The translations under genes were made by a program, and so were the position numbers. This document shows, piece by piece, positions 8,616-17,058 of a stretch of 64,000 nucleotides of DNA; position 1 is the first letter of the stretch; each line of letters begins with the position of its first letter. The notes beneath the pieces were generated by a model. The model saw only the letters and a list, made by a program, of their open reading frames with translations. It did no database searches and was not told where the DNA came from. The stretch covers positions 114,648 through 178,647 of the forward strand of contig NZ_JARXXP010000013.1 of the NCBI RefSeq assembly GCF_029893965.1. Direction: 5' to 3'. Source of the stretch: Paenibacillus sp. PastM-3 (GTDB lineage: Bacteria > Bacillota > Bacilli > Paenibacillales > Paenibacillaceae).

Positions 8616-11147
8616 CTACATCAACATCTGCGGATCTACGTCGATACTGATCTGCAGGTTGTTGTCGCGGACCGAATCTTCCAGCTCCTCGGCAATCTGG
8701 CGGGCCAGCCCGATGGCATCGATTGCCCCCCGCCATTTGATAATACACTGGAACCGGTATCTTCCTTTCAGCTTCGGCAGCGGTGAAGCGACAGGTCCTA
8801 GCAGGTCAAGCGCATCCGCGGACAGCTTGTCCAGGCTGGCGAACCAGCGGAGCTGTCTTGCCCGTCCCTGCAGATTCAGCGCGTAATTCTCTGCCATCTT
8901 CAGCAGCAGCGGAAGCTGCTCGTGCGAGAGGGTGACGAGAATCAACCGGCAGTACGGCGGGTAATGCAGGGCTCTGCGGTGCTTCAGCTCTTCGCGGACG
9001 AAGGAGTAATAGTCGTGTCCGCTGGCATGCACGATCGAGTAATGCTCCGGCGTGTAGGACTGCACGACAACTTCACCGGGAAGCTGATGTCTGCCGGCCC
9101 GGCCAGCCACTTGCGTAAGCAGCTGGAAGGTCTTCTCCCCGGCCCGGAAGTCCGGCAGGTTCAGTGCAGAATCTGCGGTTATGACTCCGACAAGGGTTAC
9201 ATCCGGAAAATCCAGCCCCTTGGCCACCATCTGTGTGCCAAGCAGGACGTCGGCCTTTTTGTCGCGGAACTGGTTCAGCAGCTTCTCATGCGAGCCCTTC
9301 TCTGTTGTCGTATCCACATCCATCCGGATAACCCGGATACCGGGGAAGAGCTTGCCCAGCTCTTCCTCCACACGCTGGGTTCCTGTCCCAAAAAAGCGGA
9401 TATGCTCGCTGCCGCATTCCGGGCAGACCTTTGGCGAGGGCTCTGCGTGACCGCAGTAATGACAGCGCAGATTGTCACTGCGGCTGTGATAAGTCAGCGA
9501 AATATCGCATTCGGGGCAGGTGGCTACATAACCGCAGCTGCGGCACATGACAAAGGTGGAGAAGCCTCTGCGGTTCAGGAGCAGTACGGTCTGCTCCCCT
9601 TTCTCCAGCCTGCTCTCCAGTGCAGCGTGAAGTCTGCGGCTGAACATTGAGCGGTTCCCTTCCTTCAGCTCATCGCGCATATCCACCACATGCACCTTCG
9701 GCAATTCATTTCCAAGGGCACGGGTTGGCATCTCCAGCAGTACCGGCGAGAAGTGAATGTCACTCTGGGCTCTGGCTGCATGATAGCTCTCCAGTGAAGG
9801 AGTGGCAGAGCCAAGAATAACCGCTGCCCCGCCCTGCTCTGCCCTGCGGACAGCCACATCGCGGGCATGGTATTTCGGATTCTCCTCCTGCTTATAGGAG
9901 GATTCATGCTCTTCATCCATAATAATCAGCCCCAGGTTGGCAAACGGGGCAAATACCGCCGAGCGGGCCCCGACGGCAACCATCGCTTTGCCTTCCCTGA
10001 TCTTGCGCCACTCGTCATAACGTTCACCGACAGACAATCGGCTGTGCATAACCGCTACGCCGCTGCCGAACCGTCCTTTGAACCGTTCGACCATCTGCGG
10101 GGTGAGCGCAATTTCCGGCACAAGCACCACAGCCTGTCTGCCCTGATCCATAGCACGCTGTATACACTGCAGATAAATCTCCGTTTTTCCGCTGCCGGTA
10201 ACCCCGTGCAGCAGAAAGACCTCATGCTGCTGCTCATCAACCGTCCGGGCTATCCGCGTGAAAACCTTCTGCTGCTCAGGTGTAAGCGGCAAAGGTGAGC
10301 TTGACTTAAAGTCGCGGCCCCGGTAAGGATCGCGGTAAACTTCAATTTCACTAATTTCAATGTAGCCCTTTTCTTCCAGCGCCTTGACCGTACCCGCCGT
10401 AACCTGCAGAACGGCCAGCAGATCCTTCATCGGCATGGGCAGCATCTGCTCCATCTCAACCAGAAAGGACAGGACGTCTTTCTGCCGGGCCGACCGCGCC
10501 GGGAAGGTGCTGAGCGATTCGCGGGCTGCAGCCAGCCCGATCGCCAGGTCAACAGCCTTCAGCTTCTTCTTGCCCATTTTGTCCTTGATGGACTGGCTCT
10601 CGGTAAGCACGCCCCGGCGCAGCATAAACTTGACAGTCTCTGCAGCTCCGGGAAAGCTGCGGGTCAGCTGCTTCATGGACACTTCTCCGGCTTTTCTGAC
10701 GAAATCAATGATCGTCCGCTCCTCCAGATCCTCCTCCAGGAACAGCGGAAACAGTTCATCTGCCGGCTTATCCGCAGCTTCAGCTTCTTCGCCCAGAGAG
10801 ATCAGGCGTTCAGCCTTGCCTTTGAGCGCGGTAGGCAGCATAGCCTGCAGGGCAGAGATCCGCCGGCAGGCATAGCGCTGGCTCATCCAGTCCCCTAATT
10901 CAACCAGCTCCGGAGACAGCGGCGGGAGCAGGTCAAGGACCTCCTGGATCGGCTTAAGCCCGGAAGCCGTCCCGGTCTCTCCGGACTCCAGCGAAACGAC
11001 GAATCCCTGTACTGTGCGGTGTCCGAAGGGAACCGCTACACGGCTGCCGACTTCGATCCACAGCCGCAGAGCATCGGGAATAGAGTAGTCGAACGGCCGG
11101 TCGGTGCTGCGTACAGGAACATCGACAATGACCTTCGCTATCTCCAT
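8616..11147 (-). CDS. priA: Primosomal replication restart helicase PriA
   Basis: At 843 residues this is a full-length PriA, which recognises stalled forks and reloads the replisome. The N-terminal DNA-binding region is followed by a superfamily-2 helicase core with Walker A GVTGSGKTEIYL and a DEEH box. Paired zinc-binding clusters (CRSCGYVATCPECD and CHYCGHAEPSPKVCPECG) interrupt the helicase lobes, as expected. The ATG at 11147 overlaps the coaBC stop by one base (TAATG), which indicates translational coupling. Confidence 0.96.
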   Translation of the reverse strand: MEIAKVIVDVPVRSTDRPFDYSIPDALRLWIEVGSRVAVPFGHRTVQGFVVSLESGETGTASGLKPIQEVLDLLPPLSPELVELGDWMSQRYACRRISALQAMLPTALKGKAERLISLGEEAEAADKPADELFPLFLEEDLEERTIIDFVRKAGEVSMKQLTRSFPGAAETVKFMLRRGVLTESQSIKDKMGKKKLKAVDLAIGLAAARESLSTFPARSARQKDVLSFLVEMEQMLPMPMKDLLAVLQVTAGTVKALEEKGYIEISEIEVYRDPYRGRDFKSSSPLPLTPEQQKVFTRIARTVDEQQHEVFLLHGVTGSGKTEIYLQCIQRAMDQGRQAVVLVPEIALTPQMVERFKGRFGSGVAVMHSRLSVGERYDEWRKIREGKAMVAVGARSAVFAPFANLGLIIMDEEHESSYKQEENPKYHARDVAVRRAEQGGAAVILGSATPSLESYHAARAQSDIHFSPVLLEMPTRALGNELPKVHVVDMRDELKEGNRSMFSRRLHAALESRLEKGEQTVLLLNRRGFSTFVMCRSCGYVATCPECDISLTYHSRSDNLRCHYCGHAEPSPKVCPECGSEHIRFFGTGTQRVEEELGKLFPGIRVIRMDVDTTTEKGSHEKLLNQFRDKKADVLLGTQMVAKGLDFPDVTLVGVITADSALNLPDFRAGEKTFQLLTQVAGRAGRHQLPGEVVVQSYTPEHYSIVHASGHDYYSFVREELKHRRALHYPPYCRLILVTLSHEQLPLLLKMAENYALNLQGRARQLRWFASLDKLSADALDLLGPVASPLPKLKGRYRFQCIIKWRGAIDAIGLARQIAEELEDSVRDNNLQISIDVDPQMLM

Positions 11148-12382
11148 TATCGTGTTACTCCGGTTACCCGTTCAGCCGCAAGTGTCAGCAGTCGGCGCGC
11201 CACCTCGTCCTTGGAGCTGAGCGGAAGATCCAGCACCAGTCCGTCCGCATCGTAAATGGACACAATATTGGTATCCGTGCCAAATCCGGCGCCTGCTCTG
11301 GACACGTCGTTTGCAACGATCAGATCCAGATTTTTGCGGACCAGCTTATCCTTGGCATAATATTCGGCATTGCCCGTTTCAGCGGCAAAGCCGATCAGAA
11401 ACTGGTTCTCCTTCACCTTGCCCAGACTCTCCAGGATGTCGGTGGTCTTAACCAGCTCAAGCGTCATGGTATCCCCGCTCTTTTTAATTTTGGCATCCGC
11501 ACTGTGCTTCGGACGGTAGTCGGCTACAGCAGCAGCCTTAATGAGAATATCGCAGCTGTTCCAGCGGCTGATAACCTCATCCAGCATGGACTGTGCCGAT
11601 TCCACCCGGACCAGGGTAATTTCAGGATCCTGCGGCGGCGCTTCGTCTGTCCGTGCCGCGATCAGGGTTACCTCTGCGCCCATGGCCCGCGCAGCACGGG
11701 CGATCGCAAAGCCCATCTTGCCGGAGGAATCATTGGAAATATAACGGACCGGATCAATGCGTTCAACAGTTCCGCCTGCGGTAACCATCACTTTTTTGCC
11801 GCTTAAAGGACCTTTAACTCTATCAGCCTGAATGTTGAAATATTGCTCGACCACACGGACAATCGACTCCGGCTCCTCAAGTCTGCCTTTGCCTACATAG
11901 CCGCAGGCCAGCAGCCCTTCGCCGGGTTCGATAAACTGCACGCCGCGTGAAGCCAGTGTATTCATATTGCTGACTACAGCCGGATGCTGGTACATATGCA
12001 CATTCATCGCCGGCGCAACCATGACAGGTGCAGTAGTGGCAAGCAGCGTGGTGGATAGCATATCATCAGCCAGGCCATGTGCCATCTTGGCAATTATATT
12101 GGCGGTTGCCGGTGCAACCAGCACCAGGTCGGCGGAACCGGCCAGATCAATATGAGAGATCGAAGCGGGGTCACGCTCCTGGAAGGTATCACTGTATACC
12201 CGTTGTTTGGACAGCGACTGAAAAGTCAGCTCGGTAATAAACTGCTTGGCCGAAGCTGTCATAATCACATGAACCTCGGCCCCCTTCTGGGTCAGCTTGC
12301 TGGTCAAGGCTGCCGCCTTATAGGCAGCAATGCCCCCTGTAACGCCAAGGATAATGGTTTTGCCTGTTAAGCTGTTCAACAT
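11147..12382 (-). CDS. coaBC: Bifunctional phosphopantothenoylcysteine decarboxylase / synthetase CoaBC (Dfp)
   Basis: The enzyme carries out two steps of coenzyme A synthesis. The N-terminal flavoprotein half (about 1-185) contains GVTGGIAAYKAA, the substrate clamp PAMNVHMYQHPAV and the ACGYVGKGRLEE loop. The C-terminal half is the CTP-dependent ligase (VTAGGTVERIDPVRYISN; NDVSRAGAGFGTDTN). The length of 411 residues is standard. The ATG is preceded by GGGGGGA. It probably starts its own transcript because a terminator separates it from rpoZ, and it is coupled to priA. Confidence 0.96.
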   Translation of the reverse strand: MLNSLTGKTIILGVTGGIAAYKAAALTSKLTQKGAEVHVIMTASAKQFITELTFQSLSKQRVYSDTFQERDPASISHIDLAGSADLVLVAPATANIIAKMAHGLADDMLSTTLLATTAPVMVAPAMNVHMYQHPAVVSNMNTLASRGVQFIEPGEGLLACGYVGKGRLEEPESIVRVVEQYFNIQADRVKGPLSGKKVMVTAGGTVERIDPVRYISNDSSGKMGFAIARAARAMGAEVTLIAARTDEAPPQDPEITLVRVESAQSMLDEVISRWNSCDILIKAAAVADYRPKHSADAKIKKSGDTMTLELVKTTDILESLGKVKENQFLIGFAAETGNAEYYAKDKLVRKNLDLIVANDVSRAGAGFGTDTNIVSIYDADGLVLDLPLSSKDEVARRLLTLAAERVTGVTR

Positions 12383-12520
12383 AATCCCCCCTGTTTCAAG
12401 CCTGTATCAGGCTCCATTGAACCTGATCTGACAATCAATAGCCGGATGATAGCCGGAATCGGCCTGAACCGGCAAGAAGAAACGGCTGCGCCGCCTTCTA
12501 TCAAGGTTGGCACCCGTTTC

Positions 12521-12548
12521 TAAAAAAATAACAACCTTCCGGTTGTCA
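12521..12548 (-). terminator. Rho-independent terminator after rpoZ
   Basis: On the minus strand ACAACC-GGAA-GGTTGT forms a short stem-loop followed directly by TATTTTTTT. It lies 118-145 bases downstream of rpoZ and upstream of coaBC. The rest of the 283-base gap shows no gene. Confidence 0.75.
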
Positions 12549-12665
12549 GGAACAGCCCGGGTACGGGCTACATATGACATTATACTACATAAATCCGGCT
12601 AACCGGAGCAGAAACAGCTGATATAGCGGAGCCGGTTCTGCTGCAGGTGTAGCAGAAAGTGCGAC

Positions 12666-12866
12666 CTACTCTTCGCCCCGTGTTACAACAATACGGTCTT
12701 CGTAGATTTCTTCCAATGCAACGCCAACGAACTTGTGCGATTTAGGCGCTTTGACATCAGTTTTGCCGCCTTCACGGAGCAGTCTTGCCCGGCGGGCTGC
12801 AGCGACAACCAGCGAATACTTGCTGTCAACCTTGTTCATCATTTCATCAATAGACGGATATAGCAC
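12666..12866 (-). CDS. rpoZ: RNA polymerase omega subunit
   Basis: This is a 66-residue omega subunit that helps assemble and stabilise RNA polymerase. The segment PSIDEMMNKVDSKYSLVVAA followed by ARRARLL is diagnostic. The GTG at 12866 with AGAGGTG six bases upstream is preferred over a GTG nine bases earlier that lies inside this ribosome-binding site. It follows gmk, the order gmk-rpoZ-coaBC-priA-def-fmt being conserved in Bacillales. Confidence 0.95.
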   Translation of the reverse strand: MLYPSIDEMMNKVDSKYSLVVAAARRARLLREGGKTDVKAPKSHKFVGVALEEIYEDRIVVTRGEE

Positions 12867-12921
12867 GTAAGACACCTCTTCATCATTTACTGTAAATATG
12901 GTTCAATCCTGGCAGCGCTTA

Positions 12922-13491
12922 TTATCTTACTTTGCAGTGCTCGGCGATAATAATGCTCTCAATACGTTTGCAGGCGAGGTCGATCTCATCATTCACTACG
13001 GCGTAGTCATAGTGCCGGATCAGGCCAATCTCATCCTCGGCAACAGACATGCGGTGGCTGATTACATCAGGATGCTCCGTACCGCGTCCGCGGATGCGGT
13101 CCTTGAGCTCATCCATCGAAGGAGGCAGCAGGAACACAAAGATTCCCTCAGGAAACTTCTCCTTGACCTTCAGCGCACCCTGAACCTCGATCTCCAGAAT
13201 GATATCCTTGCCGCTCTCCAGCGTCCGTTCCACAAAATCACGCGGAGTCCCGTAATAATTCCCTACATATTCTGCATATTCCAGCAGCTGGTCTGCTTCA
13301 ATCATTGCCGCAAACTCATCTCTGCTCTTGAAAAAATAATTGACTCCGTTCTCTTCGCCTTCCCGCGGACTCCGGGTGGTGGCAGATACGGAATAGACAA
13401 GCTCGGGCATTTTGGGTCTCAGTGCTGTACACACTGTGCCTTTGCCAACGCCGGATGGTCCGGATAAAATAATCAGCAATCCTTTTGACAT
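12922..13491 (-). CDS. gmk: Guanylate kinase
   Basis: Gmk phosphorylates GMP to GDP using ATP. The P-loop is SGPSGVGKGT, and the GMP-binding region (SATTRSPREGEENGVNYFF) follows as usual. The ATG at 13491 (MSKGLL) has GGAGTG four bases upstream, giving 189 residues; a longer reading from TTG at 13503 is unlikely because it would include the ribosome-binding site. It lies between remA and rpoZ. Confidence 0.96.
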   Translation of the reverse strand: MSKGLLIILSGPSGVGKGTVCTALRPKMPELVYSVSATTRSPREGEENGVNYFFKSRDEFAAMIEADQLLEYAEYVGNYYGTPRDFVERTLESGKDIILEIEVQGALKVKEKFPEGIFVFLLPPSMDELKDRIRGRGTEHPDVISHRMSVAEDEIGLIRHYDYAVVNDEIDLACKRIESIIIAEHCKVR

Positions 13492-13509
13492 AGTACACTC
13501 CAATTGTTG

Positions 13510-13770
13510 TTATTCGTCGTTATCGTCATCTTTACTGGACAGACGGTGTGCCACTGTCTCCGGCTGAACGGCCGAGAGGATGACATGGTCGCTATCCGTG
13601 ATGATGACGGCCCGCGTCCGGCGGCCATAGGTTGCATCGATCAGCATATGCCGGTCTCTTGCTTCCTGGATAATACGCTTGATCGGTGCAGATTCCGGGC
13701 TGACAATGGAAATAATACGGTTGGCCGACACGATATTCCCAAAGCCGATGTTAATTAATTTGATTGCCAT
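13510..13770 (-). CDS. remA: Extracellular matrix regulatory protein RemA (DUF370)
   Basis: At 86 residues this matches the RemA/DUF370 family (MAIKLINIGFGNIVSANRI; DATYGRRTRAVIITDSDHVI). In B. subtilis RemA is a DNA-binding activator of biofilm matrix and osmoprotection genes. A strong GGGGGGA precedes the ATG. It sits between yicC and gmk as in other Bacillales. Confidence 0.95.
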   Translation of the reverse strand: MAIKLINIGFGNIVSANRIISIVSPESAPIKRIIQEARDRHMLIDATYGRRTRAVIITDSDHVILSAVQPETVAHRLSSKDDDNDE

Positions 13771-13820
13771 GTTCCGGTTGTTCCCCCCATAAGTTACATC
13801 ATTGCTTGCCGAAAATTCTG

Positions 13821-14732
13821 TTACTCCATATTCGCCGCCTGCTCACGAATCTTCTCCAGCTCCGCCTTCATCTCGAGCGTGAGATTCACCAGATTCAGAT
13901 GATTGCATTTCGACCCGATTGTATTCGTCTCCCTGTTCATCTCCTGGATGAGAAAGTCCAGCTTGCGTCCAGCCGGCTCACTTCCATCAAGCAGGGCTCT
14001 GCATTGTTCAAAATGACTGTGCAGCCGGGTAAGCTCTTCATCTATGTTACAGCGGTCGGCAAAAATAGCAATTTCCATTCCGAATTTATGCTCTTCAAAT
14101 GGGAACGTTCCGTCATTCAATTCGCTCAGCCGCTGCCGCAGCTTATCGCGGTATTCACTTACAACTGCCGGGGCAAGGCTTGCCATCGCCGCATGCAGCT
14201 CTTCAAGATGGACAAGCCTGCGCGACAGGTCGGCCGCAAGATAGCTTCCTTCCCGGGCACGCATCTGAAGCAGCGACTCCAGGCTCTGCGTTAATCCCCG
14301 CTCAAGCATCTCGGACCATTCTTCAGGTGAACCGGCTGATACAGCCGCCGGCCCCTCCTTCAGTTCCATAACACCGGGCATAGAGAGTATATCACGCAAA
14401 GTCAGCTCTCCCGCAAGCCCGAACTCCTTCTTCAGCGCTTCTGCCGATTCCAGGTAGGATTTGACCGCTTGACGGTTCAGCTCCTGCAGGGCAGCCGCCT
14501 CATCCGCGGTCTCCCTGTTAATGATTACATCTACCCGTCCACGACTGATATGGTTCTGCACTGTCTTGCGCAGCATATCCTCATAAACCGTCCAATCCCG
14601 GGGCATCCGCAGCACAACTTCGCAGTACCGGTTATTCACCGATTTGACTTCGAACGTAATCTTGTAACCGCCGAATTGCAGGGATGTTTGACCGTATCCG
14701 GTCATGCTAAATGACAACGGAATCACATCCAT
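13821..14732 (-). CDS. yicC: YicC/YloC family endoribonuclease
   Basis: The protein (about 300 residues) begins near SFSMTGYGQTSLQFGGY and continues EVKSVNNRYCEVVLRMPRDW, both signatures of the YicC/YloC family. The C-terminus has HLNLVNLTLEMKAELEKIREQAANME. Family members in E. coli and Bacillus have been linked to RNA degradation. The start is uncertain: an ATG at 14732 lacks a clear ribosome-binding site, and a TTG at 14717 behind GGATGTG is a reasonable alternative. The gene precedes remA-gmk-rpoZ, the usual order. Confidence 0.88.
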   Translation of the reverse strand: MDVIPLSFSMTGYGQTSLQFGGYKITFEVKSVNNRYCEVVLRMPRDWTVYEDMLRKTVQNHISRGRVDVIINRETADEAAALQELNRQAVKSYLESAEALKKEFGLAGELTLRDILSMPGVMELKEGPAAVSAGSPEEWSEMLERGLTQSLESLLQMRAREGSYLAADLSRRLVHLEELHAAMASLAPAVVSEYRDKLRQRLSELNDGTFPFEEHKFGMEIAIFADRCNIDEELTRLHSHFEQCRALLDGSEPAGRKLDFLIQEMNRETNTIGSKCNHLNLVNLTLEMKAELEKIREQAANME

Positions 14733-14755
14733 TACACTATTGTAATTGATTCTTA

Positions 14756-16630
14756 CTAGCGAAACAAGGGGGACAATTTGCGCCCCTGCCTGGTCCAAAT
14801 ATACTCCAGCAGCTGTACGCTCATGTCGTAGAACATAAACGGGGTCATCAGGTATATCCCGTTAAAGTGTTCAGTGGCCGCATCCAGCAGCTCCTTGGCG
14901 ATGGCGACACCCTCTGCCCGGCCGGCTTCGCCTTCCAGCCCCTGCATCCGTCTGCGCACCTCATCCGACAGCTGGATACCCGGTACCTCGTTGTGCAGAT
15001 ATTCGGCATTACGGCCGCTTGCAAGCGGCATGATTCCGAGGAAGATCGGAATGTCGAGATGCTTGGTCGCTGCCGCAATATTCGCAATCAGCTCCGGATC
15101 ATAGACAGGCTGTGTCATAATATAATCGGCGCCGGAGGCGATCTTTTTCTCCAGCCGCTGCACGGCCTTGTCCAGATGCTTCACGTTGGGGTTAAACGCA
15201 GCCCCGATCACAAACTTGGCCTTCTGTTTGAGCGGCTTGCCCGAGAAGGCAATCCCGTCATTAAGCTGCTTGATCATCCGGATAATTTCGAATGAGGTCA
15301 AATCGTAAATGGAGCTTGAGCCCGGCAGATCGCCGAACCTCGCCGGATCTCCGGTGACAGCCAGCACATGGTCAATACCCAGCGCATCAAAGCCCATCAG
15401 ATGGGACTGGGTCCCGATCAGGTTCCGGTCCCGGCAGGCAACATGCACTAGCGGCCTAAGCCCGGTCCGGGCCTGTACCAGCGAGCCGAGCGCCATATTG
15501 CTCATCCGTGTTACCGCAAGGGAGTTGTCAGCCAGTGTCAGAGCATCTGCCCCTGCTCTGCGCAGCGCCTCCGCTCCTTTCATGAACTTCGTAATATCGA
15601 GATCACGCGGCGGGTCGAGCTCCACAATCACCGTATGGCGCTCCTTCACCAGGTCCACCAGATTCGGCTCACGGCCACTCCGGCCGCCGTCCTCCTCCAG
15701 ATGCTCATGAATGGTGATGCTGCCCGCACTCTGCTTCACGGCCGGTTCGGGCAGAGGCTGCGGGACATACCCGCGCAGCGCAGCCGAGATTTCAGCGATA
15801 TGCTGCGGTGTTGTTCCGCAGCAGCCGCCGATAATCCGGCTACCCATATCCGCAAAGACAGGGGCCATCTGCCCGAAATAATCCGGCGTTGCACCGTAGC
15901 GGTACTGCCCGTCCACATAATCGGCGATCCCTGCATTAGGATAGACCGACACCGGCAGTGCAAGGCTTCCCTGCAGTGTTGTGAGGGCACGCTTGATGCC
16001 GTTAGGCCCGGTCCGGCAGTTGAAGCCGATAATGTCTGCCCCGTCCTGCTCCAGAATGCGGAAAGCCTCCGGCAGCGTTAACCCGTCAAGCGTACGCGCC
16101 GTCTCATCCACCGCCAGCTGGCAGATGACCGGAAGGCCGCTTAGCTTGCGGACCGCCTTCAGCGCCAGGTGAAGCTCCTCTACGTCATAGAAGGTCTCCA
16201 GCATAATCCCGTCGGGCTGCTCTTCAAGCAGCGCAGTGAACTGCTGGGTATAGAAGCGTTTCAGCTCGGAAGCGGACAGATTTGCCCGTTTGCCGGCACG
16301 GATGGAGCCTACGGCGCCGACTACATACCCGGCTTCCCCCGCTGCCTTCCGCGCAATCCGCACACCGGCGCGGTTAATATCCTCCACCTTGCCTTCGAGG
16401 CCGAATTTGGCCAGCTTGTCATAATTGGCGGAGTACGTGTTGCTCTCCAGGAGCACGGCTCCGGCTTCAATATAGCTGCGGTGCACATCTTCAATGACCT
16501 CAGGAGAGTTCAGATTTAATTCTTCATAGGAGATGCCGACCGGGAAGCCCTTCTGATATAAAAAGGTTCCCATCGCCCCGTCTCCGACCAACACGTTATT
16601 CTTCCATGCAGAGCGCAAATCCGGCTTCAC
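14756..16630 (-). CDS. yitJ: Bifunctional homocysteine S-methyltransferase / 5,10-methylenetetrahydrofolate reductase (YitJ-like)
   Basis: This 624-residue fusion makes methionine from homocysteine and supplies methyl-THF. The N-terminal homocysteine methyltransferase barrel (about 1-290) has GDGAMGTFLYQKG, a first metal Cys in GFNCRTGPNG and the paired cysteines GGCCGTTP. A linker precedes the C-terminal flavin-dependent MTHFR barrel (about 325-620), with HVACRDRN, VTGDPAR and FVIGAAFNPN. The start is GTG at 16630 with GGGGAGG eight bases upstream. In B. subtilis this gene is under an S-box riboswitch. The 170 bases upstream here are too short and show none, but hold a 7-bp inverted repeat instead. 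Confidence 0.93.
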   Translation of the reverse strand: MKPDLRSAWKNNVLVGDGAMGTFLYQKGFPVGISYEELNLNSPEVIEDVHRSYIEAGAVLLESNTYSANYDKLAKFGLEGKVEDINRAGVRIARKAAGEAGYVVGAVGSIRAGKRANLSASELKRFYTQQFTALLEEQPDGIMLETFYDVEELHLALKAVRKLSGLPVICQLAVDETARTLDGLTLPEAFRILEQDGADIIGFNCRTGPNGIKRALTTLQGSLALPVSVYPNAGIADYVDGQYRYGATPDYFGQMAPVFADMGSRIIGGCCGTTPQHIAEISAALRGYVPQPLPEPAVKQSAGSITIHEHLEEDGGRSGREPNLVDLVKERHTVIVELDPPRDLDITKFMKGAEALRRAGADALTLADNSLAVTRMSNMALGSLVQARTGLRPLVHVACRDRNLIGTQSHLMGFDALGIDHVLAVTGDPARFGDLPGSSSIYDLTSFEIIRMIKQLNDGIAFSGKPLKQKAKFVIGAAFNPNVKHLDKAVQRLEKKIASGADYIMTQPVYDPELIANIAAATKHLDIPIFLGIMPLASGRNAEYLHNEVPGIQLSDEVRRRMQGLEGEAGRAEGVAIAKELLDAATEHFNGIYLMTPFMFYDMSVQLLEYIWTRQGRKLSPLFR

Positions 16631-16653
16631 CGCAAGAACCTCCCCTATACTGT

Positions 16654-16672
16654 CATTAGTTTCATACTAATG
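16654..16672 (-). promoter_or_regulatory. Perfect 7-bp inverted repeat in the yitJ-like 5' region
   Basis: The plus strand reads CATTAGT-TTCAT-ACTAATG: a perfect dyad with a five-base spacer, 24 bases upstream of the GTG start and just before its ribosome-binding site. Flanking TGT...(T)ACA bases extend the symmetry imperfectly. It could be a repressor operator or a small 5'-UTR hairpin. No SAM riboswitch elements are visible around it. Confidence 0.45.
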
Positions 16673-16800
16673 TAACATAAAACGGGATGGATGATAAGCA
16701 TTCAGGAGCCCCAAATATGGACCGGCCAGGCGGAGGCCCTGCATGGCATTACAGAAATTGCCCATACTACTTTTATTAACCAGCAAAGGACGGTTCCGGG

Positions 16801-17058
16801 TTGAAAAGAAAAACGCGCAGATTACTGCTCCGCAAGTATGCAGTGATCCTTATTTTATCAGCACTATCCCTTCTGTATCTGTATCTGCTGGATTGGCTGT
16901 TCGGCTACGGGAGAGGGAATATTGGTTACATCCTAGATTACCTGCTGTATTCCGCTTCAGAAAAGCTGGCTGCTGCCGTCATGCTGCTCGCGCTGATTGT
17001 GCCCGATATTATCTACTGGGTCCGCGGCACTCAGCCGGGACGGGGTTCCGAAAAGTAG
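16801..17058 (+). CDS. Small two-helix membrane protein, possible germinant receptor D-like subunit
   Basis: This 85-residue ORF starts with TTG behind AAAGGA and encodes a Lys/Arg-rich N-terminus (KRKTRRLLLRKY). Two hydrophobic segments follow, at about 13-34 (YAVILILSALSLLYLYLLDW) and 55-72 (AAAVMLLALIVPDIIYWV). It converges on gerKB, and the two 3' ends overlap by 28 bases. Small two-transmembrane D subunits next to GerA-type operons are known in Bacillus; size and topology fit, but I recognise no specific sequence motif. It could also be an unrelated small membrane protein or a chance ORF, although its codon use looks like the neighbours. Confidence 0.55.
   Translation: MKRKTRRLLLRKYAVILILSALSLLYLYLLDWLFGYGRGNIGYILDYLLYSASEKLAAAVMLLALIVPDIIYWVRGTQPGRGSEK

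Noticed and set aside
16631..16800. SAM (S-box) riboswitch upstream of the yitJ-like gene
   Set aside because: Expected from B. subtilis, but the interval is short and none of the S-box stems or a terminator could be found.
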